A program made the position numbers and the translations under genes. The notes under the pieces were generated by a model that searched no databases, had not been told where the DNA came from, and was given only the letters and a program-made list of their open reading frames with translations. From positions 1,197,039 to 1,261,038 of the forward strand of contig WBMW01001268.1 of NCBI GenBank assembly GCA_013396635.1: a stretch of DNA of 64,000 nucleotides, in the 5' to 3' direction. This DNA comes from Penelope pileata. Its lineage: Eukaryota; Chordata; Aves; Galliformes; Cracidae. Below, in pieces: positions 1-12,900 of this stretch (positions within the stretch are counted from its first letter, which is position 1; every line of letters begins with the position of its first letter).

Positions 1-3000
1 CTGTATATTCAAATACAATGTCTGTTTGCACATGCCTTACAAATATCAATTTATATCGAGGTGATAGTGAGTTCTTACCAAAGCCAGAGCAGCTGTTTGC
101 TTGAAAGTCACACCTCTTCACTTGTTGTTGCAAGTGATGGAGAATAGTCTGTGGTAGGAGAACCATTTGTCCTACTTGTCTTTTGTCTGTAGTTCCTGTA
201 TAATCCCTTCAGCTGTGGCAATATGTGCACACCAGAAAAATGTTGCAGAGATGCCCTGAAGTGTGAAGGAACTATTGCACATGAAGTGTAGGAAGAAAAA
301 TATGTAAGGATGGAGAAAAATACATATGTGGCATCTCAGAAAAAAGGAGGAAGAGAGAATGGGTAAGGATAAAAACATCTGTCTGGCCGTTTTGTCTAGA
401 CAAGGGCATCTGTCAAAAGAAGTAACTCATCAAAAATGATTGGAAGCCAATGAGCTCATGTCCACAGTCACCTGTTTTTAGTGGGACAAAATGAAAGACG
501 TTCAGAACAAAGTTAATTTGACTTCTCAAATTGGAACCACATTTCTGAAGTAAGGGGTTTTGTTGCCATGGTTTACTTTTTTACATAGGCATTCTATCTC
601 TGCCATAGCACCGTACCAGTGCCAAGGGCAGTGAATTTATTTTTACCAAGGAAGGAAAACAGAATGAACCCTGTCAGCAGTGATGGGGAATGACATGGTA
701 ACCACCATCTCCAGAACAAACAAATGGCAGAAACTTTGGCAGAAGTTTTCATTTTGTTGCTCTTGGCAGCCATAGTGTGTGTACATATACAAAGGGATCA
801 TATCAGAAAAGAATATTAATTTACAGATACTGTTTTGCTGAAACTGATAGCCTTGACACTTTCACAGTAACATCAAGCTTGAGGTAAGACATCTGCTTTT
901 TCAACACATGCAGTAAGGTCTGCAGTGCCAGTCTTAATTCTTCTGTACAGGCTACTCTTATGGCTGAAGAAGAAAAGGAATACAAGAGCTGGTGTTCTGC
1001 TCAGTCATATGGACGGTGGACAAAGCCTGGGGTGCTGGTGAATAAAGATGTCTGTGCCAACAAGGCAAGCTCTCTGCTCGCTTTGTCAATGGGAAAGGCT
1101 GGCTGGCTTCTTGTTGTGGCTGTTCCTGAGTGACAGCTGGCAGGAGGCTTATAATGCAGTAACCACAACGTTGGTTCCTGGGGAAGCTGCACACTTGAAA
1201 GCTGTCATGTGCTTATGTATAATTTCCCACCATTTACTTGGTGCTTCTCAGCACCTTACGTCAGTCTTCCTTTGAAGAAAGCACCTGATTAACCTGCTAT
1301 AGGAAAGATATTGGCCAGCTCCTCTAATTACAACCAGACATTTACTTCACTTTTAAGATCTTTTGAAATGTGGTATTCTCATTGGTTTTCTTTGATTTTT
1401 GTCTGTCACTGACTTACTATTGGCATAATTCAGCAGAACATGAGAGGGTAAAGAATGTGAGAATGTAAGAGCTAGATGGCTGAAAATAATGGGATGCGTG
1501 CATATAAACAACGTGAAGTTCTTGTTTGGCTATATTACATACTGCTTTTAAGAACCAGTTCGAGCTTTTTGAGGATAAAGTTTAAGGTAGGATATGCTGA
1601 AGAAAAGATTAGGGAAACAGGACTGGGGGCTGTTTCAAAAAGAGGGACCTTGCTCAGGGCTCATGGGAAGCCTGGAAAGAGGCAATAGGGAGGAGAGGTC
1701 TGAGGAGAAATTGCTAAAAACAATAGAAGGGAATTCACAAAACAGCTGAGTGCAGGAGGAGGCTGTGTTGTGGGTGAGTGATGACCAGGTAGCTGCCGGA
1801 TCGATGTCTGTGTTTGCTGAGTGTTGTGCAGAGAAAAGTGAGAAGGAGGCTGTGACACATGGGAGGAAAAGAAAGTGAAATGAGATATTCTCTGTCAGTG
1901 AGAGAGCTAAAGGAGGGCTGCAGATTGAATAGAGATGTGAGGACAAAGCAGTCATCAGCATGGGAAATTGTGCTTTTGGCATGAATACAGAGAAGCCCCA
2001 GGGAAAGCTGACAGAGGAGTGAGGAGGCTGGGCATGACAGGAATATGGGGAGAAGAGATGAGGCAGACATTAGTTATTGGAGGCAAGTGTTTAGAAGTGG
2101 CAATAGTAGAGGAGAAACCTCAGCCTCTCTCTCTGTCTGTGGCCCAGTCCAGGATGGAGATTGGGAGGGAGCGTGAGAGTCCTGGAGGGATTCCCCAGGG
2201 GGACATCTGCAGAAGGCAGCTCAGGGCTGGAGGCTGAGGTGCAGGCGGTCACAGAGAGGGGTGGTTCTTGGAGGCAGTAGTCAGATCCAATTTCTTGCTT
2301 TTCCTGCTCTGTAGGTAAGGTATCTGAATGAAAGACCCNNNNNNNNNNNNNNNNNNNNNNNNNNNNNNNNNNNNNNNNNNNCTTAACCGGAGCAATAGAA
2401 ATTGATCCCATGATTGCATTCCTGGAATAAATAATGTGTTGCTATGTGCTGCTTGAACTGGGAAGGCTCCTACTGACTGTATTAACTCCATAGACTCCAG
2501 ACCAGGCAGCGGTTAGATCCTTCAATATGATTCACTCTGTTACAATTTCAGTGACTTCATCCTTCTAACAAGTCTTCATGACTTTTCCTTTTTTTACTTA
2601 GCACGTTTTTCAGAGCTATTTGACAGTGCAATTTTCAGATTTTACTTTGTCCTTCTGAAACTGCCAAATGTGGTGTTATGTGTTTTAAATTATCAGCTGA
2701 ACAGCTCTAAAGCTGAGAATGCTGTTCTTGCTATTTAGTTCCCATTTGGCACTCAGCATTTGAGACCATTGAGGGCTTCTACAGCTGTACTTGGAACATG
2801 AGACTATTGAGAAGACAGAGCCGCTACTGCTAAAAATGTTGTAGTAGTTGGGCTTTTGCATAGGAGATGGTACATGTCTGCTGGGTTTATGAGCTTTCAC
2901 ATCCTCTGAATCATTGTGTTCCAGGCCATGGCAGATTTGCCTACTTCAATTCATTTGGCCATAAGCATGAAAATTGCAGAAGTAGTTTGTGAGAAGATGA

Positions 3001-6000
3001 AGTCTTTGACTGTTTTCTAGAATGTAGGGAGCTGAAAAGAAACCTGGAAGTTTACTTAAAAGGTCTAGAAAGCTTTTCCAGGAATCTGACCTGCAGAATG
3101 ATACAGCTGACATTACAGGCCCTTCTGTACTGTGTCAGCTACTGCTGCCATTAAACTTCCTCTCTGGTTTTGTCTTCTGAGGTTTTTCTTGAATAGTGTT
3201 CTCAGTTTGCTACTGTACCACCAGTCCTCTGTGTTCAATATGAAAATCACATCAGCATTTGTATCACAGTCATGGTTCTTTAGGGGGAAGGAGGTGTTAA
3301 GATTATTCAGAAGAATGGAAATGAGATCTTGTGTGCCTGATGTAGTAGGCTCATTTCTGTCTCTTCAAAACAAACAAAAACTTCGCTATTTAGATCCCCT
3401 TTTCAATTTACATGGAAAGTTTATGAATGAGCAAGCCCCAGATCCCTGCTGGTAAATATCTATAGAAACTGTTATTCATTAAAATCCTAAAAGATGTGTG
3501 TTCCCACTGAGATCCTTTTTCATGTCTGGTTTCCTTCCTTATTTTGTTTCACAATTCTCCGGAGACACAAAAGTTCATAAAATATAAAGTTAATAACAAA
3601 ACACTGCCTCAACAGTGCAAATTTAGAAGCCAGGCTTTTCCCTCTCAGGATGTTTCTGCAGCTGGGAAAACCAGCGCTTGCGTGCTTCGCTCCTTTCCAG
3701 CCTCTCCACAGACCCACTGGCTGCTGCATGTGGCACTTTGCAAACCAGCCTTCCCTCTTCTACTGGGGGAAAAGTAAAGTTAAAAAGAAAAAAAAAGTAC
3801 ACTGAAGCTGCATAAGCTCAAAATTTTACATGTTTTGGTTCTTGTTCTCTTTTTTCTTCTTTCTCTCATGTCTTTCCCCCCTACCCCCTCTCTCGTTTTT
3901 TTCAGTCTTCTGTACCATCTCTGTACCTTCATCCTCCTCTTTTGTGGCCTCTTAATCCCTTTGCCGCCTTCTCCCTGGGCTATGCCATCTGTCTGTCTCC
4001 TGTGAGTGTGGGGTAGCTTCTGGGGCCTGCAGGTTGTGGTTGGGTTATCCCCCTCCCAGTAAAGCTGCTATCAGGAGCAGATGGCCTCTGTGCATCCCCC
4101 AGGTGCTGGTTCCCTCACAGGCACAAAGACAGCCTGAGAGCAGCTGCTGTGGAATTCTCAAAAAGGTGCAATCCCCCAGTTTTTTATTAGCACCTTTCTG
4201 TTTAAGTGCTAATTTGAATCCAGTCCATTCACTTTGGCTTGTGGCTACCTGTCTGCCAAGAGCCAGCCCAGACCTAAGCACTTGTGCCCTAGGTTATAGG
4301 AGGACATTCTTGGTAAGCTCAGCTAATGAGGCTGCCAAATGTTAGCTTTGAAACAGTGATCTAATAAATTCATTATTACCTCACATCTTCTAATTTCTCC
4401 CTGCTTTCTTTAAGTGTGGTTGGCCTTCCCTGCCTAAGGGGCTTGCCATGTTCTCCCTGGGCTCTCCTTCTGATCAGAGAGCTGAGATGGGGACGAGGCC
4501 TCTGAGCGATATTTCTGGGCCCTGATGGGAGGGTTGAGATGGCCTTGTTCAGTTACCCCCACTGTAACAGCTGAAGGTATTTCACCTCGCAGGATCGAGT
4601 GATATCACCAACACATCTGTTATCTGGTGAGAAAAACAAGGCCTGCTGTCTGGTGCAGTGTGATTTGGATAGCTTGAGTAGCTCCCCTGCTTTAGGATAG
4701 TGCAGGTGCGCTCACCATTGGAAGGTAATTGTGGTGTTTTCTAACCTGAGTAACTCCAGGCCAGCAGGCCCACCTGGAGGATAGCTGCGGTGCACAGAGT
4801 GGAGCTCGGGGTGCTGGAGATGGGGTTCGAGTCCTTGTCAGTGTGATGTGGAGCCAGCAGCCGTGTGTCCCTCCTGTAGTCTCCTGGAGAAAGCATTCAG
4901 CCCTTGGTATGTCTGGGAGAAGAAGAGACACAGGAGTCCCTCTCTCCTTCTCTGGGCAGCTTGCTCTCTGTCCCACAGAGACCTGTCCCTCAGGCAGATC
5001 CTTTAATCCGTGGTCTGAATCTGCTCTGAAACTGACACAGAATTAAACCATGTACTGAAATTCTAACAGGGAGTTAATTTTGCATGAAGAAAATGTGTTC
5101 TCACCAAACTTGATATTTCCTTGGGCTAGTAGTGCCCCTGCAGGAACTGCTCCCAATGTAGCAGATCTTTTGTTGTCGTTGAGGGTTTTTTGTGATACTG
5201 GCGACACTGAATATTGTGTTATTCAGAATTGTACACAACAATTAGGCTTTCAAGGACTGCAGTGTTGTTGGTATATTAAATTGTGAGCTTCCAGAAGAGA
5301 GCAAGCCAGGTATGCAGTTGGACAGGAGGGGAGATTGTATGCTTTTCCAAAACAGTTTCTGCAGTATCCTGCGGAGAAAGAAACGATATGGTATTTACAG
5401 GGTAAAGTGGGAACTAGCATGTTTTAAAATGCATCTGTCTCTGCAGAAGAGAAGAATTCTCCCTGCCAAGTCTTAGTGATAAATAATGTGGGACTTGGAT
5501 ACTGAGAATTCCAGTGTTGCTTAATACGCTGATAATTTGTGTGGGGCACTTGAAACATTTTAAAAATCAGCATTCATAAAAGTTGTTGAAAAGTTGTTTA
5601 ACAATCTGAAGACTGCTTAGGGCATTTCTGTTTCAAGGGGAAAGCAAACATGATTTCTGAAGTTGCCTGCATGCCGCATTGCTAGGTTCTCAGGCTGCGA
5701 GCAGCCCCATGGCGATGTAGGTCAGTGTGCCTTTGTGGGGCTGTGCATTGGCATCGCTCCCGCTGCCTGGCCCCACTCTGCACAGCCTCTGAGCTGCAGC
5801 CTGCGCAGCCCTAGGGTCTGTGGGTGGAGGGATGCGGTGGTTATTGGCTCTGCACGATGATGAGGGCAGTTGAACACCCGAGTAAAGTGGGGTATGAGGT
5901 GGGAACATTTATCCCACAGGTACATGCTCGGTGTCAGGAAGCAGTTGTGGAGGGATGAGGGAACTGTGTGGTTGTTTCTTCCCTTCTCTTCCAGCGTGGA

Positions 6001-6931
6001 TGAGAACAGGCTTTTCCTGAGTGTCTCAAATTGAGCCTTGGTTCTTTTATTAACTACGTAATGAATTTTGATGCTCTGTGAAGCTCCTTGGCATCCACCC
6101 TCTGTCTATTTTCAATATATGTAATTTTCTTTACCGCCCAACAATCCACACACAAATTCTGTTGAAGGCCTGGAGCCAGCTCAGGACTGTGCCGGTTCGC
6201 CTTGCTTTCTCTTAATGCTGAGAGGTGCCACGGGGCTCTGGGCCGCAGCAGGGTCCCCCACAGCAGCAACCAGCATGTTCCTGCTCCCCTGCGGTTCCAG
6301 GGCAGCTGGGGCAGCATGCGGCCACACTGAGCAGTGCTCGGCTCTTAGCCCTTCTGGAACATGGGGCTTGTGCTTCAGGGTGTGAGCAGAGGAAGAACCA
6401 GTTGCTAACGCATCTCCCTGCTAAAGAGAGAATTTGTGCACACAGACGGGCCTTTGGTTTTGGGAAGGCTGAGCAGTAACTACTTTACAGATGCAGAATT
6501 TAGCATGAGTTTGTCCTGTGCGAGTAACTATCCTTTGTTCCTGTCCAGGGTGTGTTTTGTTGCTTTCTTATTTTTCACTCCTGTTACTCACAAAACAAGG
6601 GACAAGCATTGGGCGTATGCACCAACCATTTAAATGAAAAAAAAAAAAATCTTTTCTGCATCAAGCAGAAAAAAATCCCTCAAAAACGTAAGTGAGGATA
6701 TGACATAGAAGGGAAAAGAAGACCTTGCTGGATTTGGGATGTTAAAAAATCCTTAAGAACTGTATTGTTACACAGAAAGGATGGTAATGGTATAATGGAC
6801 ACAAATATGAACAGGCTCTTGTTCAAAGGAGGGAGTATTTCTGTTCTGAGGAGGATGTTTTAGAGATGATGGTTTGCAGGTACTTAATTTTTGCTGCACA
6901 TTTGTACTGATTCTTTTTTTTTCCTCTCTAG
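1..6931 (+). other. CCDC88C: intron upstream of the first visible CCDC88C exon (partial)
   Basis: No reading frame here resembles the missing HOOK-domain start, so the whole stretch is read as the 3' part of a long intron. It contains an assembly gap at 2339-2381 and a C/T-rich stretch around 3838-3910. It ends in a pyrimidine-rich tract and AG at 6930-6931. No gene, RNA gene or clear transposon was recognised in it. Confidence 0.8.
2339..2381. other. assembly gap (43 N)
   Basis: Run of 43 N inside the upstream intron. Its size may be an estimate. Confidence 0.99.
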
Positions 6932-6990
6932 GTAAAAGTATGGATGAAATTAAGAAGTTGCTGCTGTTGGTTCTGGGATGTGCTGTGCAG
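6932..6990 (+). CDS. CCDC88C: CCDC88C exon E1 of window (HOOK domain)
   Basis: Encodes KSMDEIKKLLLLVLGCAVQ, about residues 115-133 in the N-terminal HOOK domain, which in HOOK-family proteins contacts microtubule-motor machinery. The first two bases complete a Gly codon split with the upstream exon. The acceptor TCTCTAG precedes it and the donor GTGAAC follows. The exon itself opens with GTAAAAGT, a donor-like string directly after the acceptor. Confidence 0.95.
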
Positions 6991-9900
6991 GTGAACCTCG
7001 TTTAAAGTCTTGAAAAATATTATTTTTATGAATCTGTTACTTCTGGACTGAGAAAATCCACCCAATGATTATTGCTGTATAAACAAATCTCTAGCTCAAA
7101 ACAGCTGGCAAGCTAAAATTGTGAAATGTTGCAATAAATGAATGGAATGTTTATAGGGGAAAAGACAGTACAGGGAAAGGAAGCATGCTCTGTGTGCCTC
7201 TATTTGTTACAAATGTTTAAATCAGCCATAGGATATGTACTCTTGCAACTAAGTAGTCCACTTTGATAACAGAGTGTGAGAAGAAGCTTGGAATAGTGTC
7301 TTGATACCAAGACTGTTGCTGGTTTATTTTCTTACTTTTTAAAAATATGTGTGTAGTCGTACATAGTTGATGCAAAGCAAATCGATAAGCTAAAAGTCTA
7401 AACATTAGTTTAGTGAAGTCTGATTTTATTTGCATAATCATTTGATTAAATATTATGTCTAGAAAATCCAAAATGAATAGCTACTTTGTATATTCATGTG
7501 GGGATTTTTATGTGGCGTTTGTTAAAAGAAATGGACAGGCAGTGTACATGGGAAACTCCCCAGAAATAAATGACAGTTACCAGATAATGCAATCAGTGTT
7601 CTGCCCACCGAACTTCCACAGTGGTAAACAATAGACATGTTGCAGGCTAGCCTTTGCTTATAATTGACCTTGTTTGTAGGTCTCTCTAGTGTTTTTGTCA
7701 TGCCTTAGGACACTTACCCTGCTCAGCTATGTCAAGTCAATTATGTCAGGGTAATGCTGTCTTCATATGGCTGCTCTGAACTTTCTCTCCATGCTTTTTT
7801 ACAGCACAAAGAATAAAGGTCTGAGTTGATAAGCTGTTGTGCATCCTCAGTCCCCATTTACAGTTCTGAGGTCCTTCCCAGTGAAATGAACGGTGAGGCT
7901 CAGAAGCAGACCCAAAGGGCCTCTGTAAATGGCAGAAAAGGCAGTTTAAAAAAAGAAAAAACTCTAATGTTTAACTTCTCTATTGTCTTCCTGTAGCAAC
8001 TGTGCGTTGTAATGTTATTAGTGTACAGGTGTTGATACATTGATAGCAGATGTCTGACTCCTTAAAAAACTTTAGTAAAAGATTTACTAAAATCTGTTTG
8101 TCTGAATTGTCACTCACTTTTATCTAGAATGTTTCCTATCCCTGTTTTTAATCTAAAGCACATGTTGATTTAGTCCCACGAGCAATGTGAATCATTGATG
8201 TGAATAGTATCTAAGGGGGTGCATCTTTTTTCATTGCTAAAGTTATGCATAATGCAAACAGAAGCAGACAGGTTAAATGATGCAATGTAAATGTAGGTCT
8301 TCTGCTCACCTGGTTTATGTTTGCATGGCTCCATTAGTAAAGCTGTGATGATTTCTTCTGGCTGTTGCCCAGCCTCTTGGCAAACCCAGCCATCTAATTG
8401 TGCCTTACTTGCATGGACTGTAAAAGACTTTAAATAATTTATAGCATAATTCAGTTCATGCTCCATATGAATCAACAAAGTGTTTTACCTTTGAGCATGA
8501 TAAAGTGTACATCTTGAATGTTTTATTGTTAGCAATGTAGTGATATATATATATATTTTTTCAGATGAAAAATGCTGTAGTAAGTTTTAGGAGTTTCGCT
8601 GTTTTCTTTTAACAGTGTGAAAGAAAAGAAGAGTTTATTGAAAGAATAAAACAGCTGGATATTGAAACCCAAGCTGCCATTGTGTCACACATTCAGGAGG
8701 TGAGGCTCAGTATTTCCTGTTTTGACTTTTTATCTTTTCCTTCACTCAGCATCTCAGTGTTTTCGAGTTTGATGCTTGAAATTTCATAACGGATTTGTGA
8801 ACTTCAGAGAAGAAATGATTGTTCTGTCAATATGTGATTATAATCACACTATAGGGTAAAGATGGTAGGCGTTTTTAAAAACATCACTGCGTTAAAAAGA
8901 TGCAGTAGTAAATGTCTTGCTTGTTACTTACTACGTAGAAGATACTGTTGTAAGGATGTGTGTGTGTAAAATTTTCAAAATGTGTGTGTGACTATGAAGT
9001 CCCTTTTGCAGTAACAATGTAGGCACAGCCTCTTAGTCCTGTGGCAGGTGAGACATAGGCCCCTCAGTGGTGTGCTTCAGTCAATGGGCTCCCAACTCAG
9101 TCTTGAAAATTCTTCTCTGCAGCTGAAATTAGTCATACACTTTGTTTTTAAAGAGAAACCTGATCCAATCACAAATGTATTCTTGGACTTCTAAGTTTTT
9201 TGTAAAATGAAAGACTACATGTGGCTGTTAGGAACCAGCTTGCTTGGAGATCCAAAGAGAAGCCCTGAGGAAATGCCCTCTGTTGGGTGCATCTTTCTGG
9301 GAAATGGGCATTGGGTGAGGTCTGGTGTCCTTGGGTGCAGGTGTAAAAAGTCTGCTGCACTAAGATTTAAGGAACCAATTGTGGAAGTCTAAGACGGGAA
9401 CTTTTTCATTAACACTTTGAGGGGGGAAAGAAAAAAAGAACTAAGCACATCAAAAGCAGGAATATTTCTTAACTGAGCTTGAGAGCTCTTTCACTTGCAT
9501 GACATTTCTGATAAATGAATCAGAGGAAGTAAGTCTGGGTAAGGTATCAGTGAAAAGAAACACTGCTAGCAAGAACTGGAGTGATTTCTAATAAAGTCAG
9601 ATCCTTCCAGCTCTATCAGCTGCAAATTCATTGAAAACAGGGCTTCTCAGTCTTAGCAAGTCCTTCCAATTCCTGTAGTGACCACCTCAGTGCTTCATGT
9701 TCTACTGATGTTTCTAATGTATAATCAACAGGACTTGTGTTTGCATGTATCTGATCACTTTTAAAAATCGATGGTCTTAATAATTTAAAAGAATCTTAAT
9801 ACCAGAAATTGCTGGATAAGGTTACAGTTTAGCCAGTCAGTCTATGTTATTTCCTGCATATTTTTGGTGAAACGTGGTATGTTTCTTAATGGATCAGTAT

Positions 9901-12900
9901 AAGAACCTAGGGGATATAGCATATGCAGCAAACACAGTTACAAGACTTTTTTTCCCATTGTTCCTAGGTGACTCACAACCAGGAGAATGTCTTCGACTTG
10001 CAGTGGCTGGAGCTGCCAGACATGGCCCCAGAAGAACTGGAGTCTCTCTCCAGGAATATGGTTTTCCACCTCAAGAGGCTCATTGATGAAAGAGATGAGT
10101 GCACAGAGGTGCAATGACTTCTTTCTCATATAGTGCTCATGAGGAGCAGCAGATGCAGGCTCCATTCTTTCTGTTGTCTTATTTTTCTTGTGCACTGGGT
10201 TTCTATTTCTTCTACACCTTTCTACTACACCTGTAAAAAAGGCCTTCTCCATTCTTACATAAACACTGAAGTGTGAAATGATTGGTGGAAGGAATGCATA
10301 CAGTGGAGATACCAAAAATATTTGAGGTTGTGACTTTGTGTTGTAGATTTTTTCTGTCTGCTTAGCCATTTAGAGTGGTTGCTTGCCTGTCTTTCCAGTG
10401 ATATCTACCATAATGGGTTTGAGTGTCTTTGTTTGCTTATTTGTGAAACCAGGCTTTGCTGTTACTGACTCATCAGTTTGTCTCACTTCAGATCTCTGCA
10501 GGAGGCTTCTTCCCTTTTTAACCTGTTAATTTTCTATCATGCACTTGACTTTGTGATTGTGCTAGTTAAAACTGTTAGTGCTTATAGTTTATATGAATTC
10601 TCCAAGCAAAATTGAGTGTTTATTTTGAACATTTCCCTCCCAGGGAAATGTTTTAGTGGTCTGAGCGTGGTGGAAATTCCTTTCCTAAGTCTAAACTTCC
10701 CACTTGACTGTCAGTTGAATTCTGTGGAATACCAATCTAATAATTTCCTACACGTATACATCATTTTTAGGTGTTTGAAAAACAAAATTTTGTTGTTATT
10801 ATTTAACTTGTGACACTACATGCTTCTCTGTATTTCCAGGTGATTGTAGATCTCACTCAAGAGAGGGACTATCTGCAGTCTCAGCAGCCACCAAGTCCTC
10901 TGAAGGTACCAAGTCCAGATTCTTCACCAAACCCAGCCAACCCTCTTTCTAATGAAGACAAGCAGCACCTTGCAGTTGAGCTGGCTGACACGAAGGCTAA
11001 ACTGAGAAGAATTCGGCAGGAGCTGTGAGTCACCAGTGACTTGTGCTTCTAGGCAGTCTTGTGTATTAAGTCTTGTGTATTCTGAAAGTGCAGTTGCCTA
11101 TCAGCTTCAGTATGTTAACTCCCATGAGAGCTCTCGGAATCATATCTTCTACATTTTTTGTTCATAGTAGTAGGAAGCTAGAATGGATGTTCCATCTTTC
11201 TTCTTTTTTAACTGATCTTTAAATATAAAGTGATGGCTACTCTTTGTCATCTCTTTCTTCCCCAGTTTAAAATGCCAGCAGCGAGCTGCACTTTTAGTTA
11301 CTAGTGGGAAGTCCAGAGAATGGCAAAGCTAGCTATGACAGGGATAGTGCCAATGAGATTTAAACTAAGATACTTAATACCAAAAAAAAAAAAATGAAGT
11401 GCAATTTCACATCTGTGATATGTGTGTTATCTCAAGAAAACAGACCTTGCTTTTATGAAATTGTCATGCCATCAAGGAAGCTCCATGTTCCAGAATATGC
11501 TCAGAGACTTCTGTTTGCCTTTCTGGTTTCTCAGTGTGATCCATATAATCAATATTGCTTCAGGAAAAAATAAAAATAAAAAAATTCTTACTAAGTTTTT
11601 TCTAAACTTTTTCAGGGAAGAGAAGTCTGAGCAGCTTGTTGATTGTAAACATGAAGTTGAGCAGCTCACCCTAGAGCTGCAAAGAATAAAACAAGAGGTA
11701 AGGTGGGCTTATTTCACTGTGATAGGCTTTCCTCTTTAAAAATACCTGTTTCATTGTAAAGCTAAAAAATGCTGTTCTGTGTATTTTTAATGAAGGATTC
11801 AAGTTACTTCAGCAAGCTATTTGATAGTAATGACTATGGCGTAGCAATGCTATACTTTCCACTCAACTGGTGAGAGCAGGCTCATCTGTTTAGCTCGCAA
11901 ATAGTCCAGTAATGCTTGCAAATGGCCCAGTAATGCCTGAAGCTTATGCAGCATCAGGCATTGGAAATGTGAGTCCTGACAGGCTGAAGTGCCTCTCAAT
12001 CTTGTAGAAAATTTGCTGGTTAGTAGGAGAATCCTCTTACTCCTGAACCAGGAGAATGTTGTTTGTCTACTCTTAAGAAACAGAAAAGCTTAAAGAACAT
12101 GCTTTCAATATGTTTTTAACTTAGATTTTTCTCCCTGCTTATCCCTCATATCTCTCAGAATATTCACCTGGCCTCAGATGCTCGCTCTGCCCGAGCATAT
12201 AGAGATGAGCTGGACTCCCTGAGAGAAAAGGCAAACCGTGTGGAGAGACTTGAGATGGAACTTGTCCGGTGCAAAGAGAAACTTCATGATGTGGATTTTT
12301 ACAAAGCTCGCATGGAGGCAAGTGAAAGTGAAGATAAAGATTTGCTGAGTAATCCTTGATGTTTGGCTTTTGTTGTGTTCCCAGTTCGTGCGTCATTTGT
12401 CATTGAGCTGACTGTAGCAAAACCTGAGAGTGAGTAGAAATTCTGTAACATATGTCATAGCTGTTGACTTAGCAACATCAAAACTTCTTTCAAAAACTTC
12501 TTTCAGAGGCAAGAAAGACTTGGTGCACACAAGAAACAAATACACATCAGTTTTGATAAAGCCTGCTTATCCTGCATTATATGCCTAAAGAGGACAGACC
12601 TTTTCCTGGATGCTGCTTGTAGATGATCCAGACCTTCAGATTAGCCCTGAAAATTTACGTAAAATGTCTGTGTTCCAGAGTTGATCACCTGACCAACATC
12701 TTAAATGTCATACATAAATTAGTTAAATGAATGTCTGGGTGTTTTTCCTAAGGGGTTTGTAGCAGCTGCAGTTGTTGTTCAAGTGGCAGGGCATTTCTAA
12801 GCATGACATCAGATGATAAATTCTGGGCATCTCTTTTTGCAACTGTTGCTTGTAATAGCAGAGAAAATTTGAATCTTCCCTAGTGCCTTGGTTAGGGTAT

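Noticed and set aside
1..6931. Upstream HOOK-domain exons
   Set aside because: No frame resembles the expected N-terminal segment, so these exons must lie before the window.
10616..10813. 65-residue open frame just before exon E4
   Set aside because: Intronic and hydrophobic by AT content; it ends before the real exon and has no splice support.
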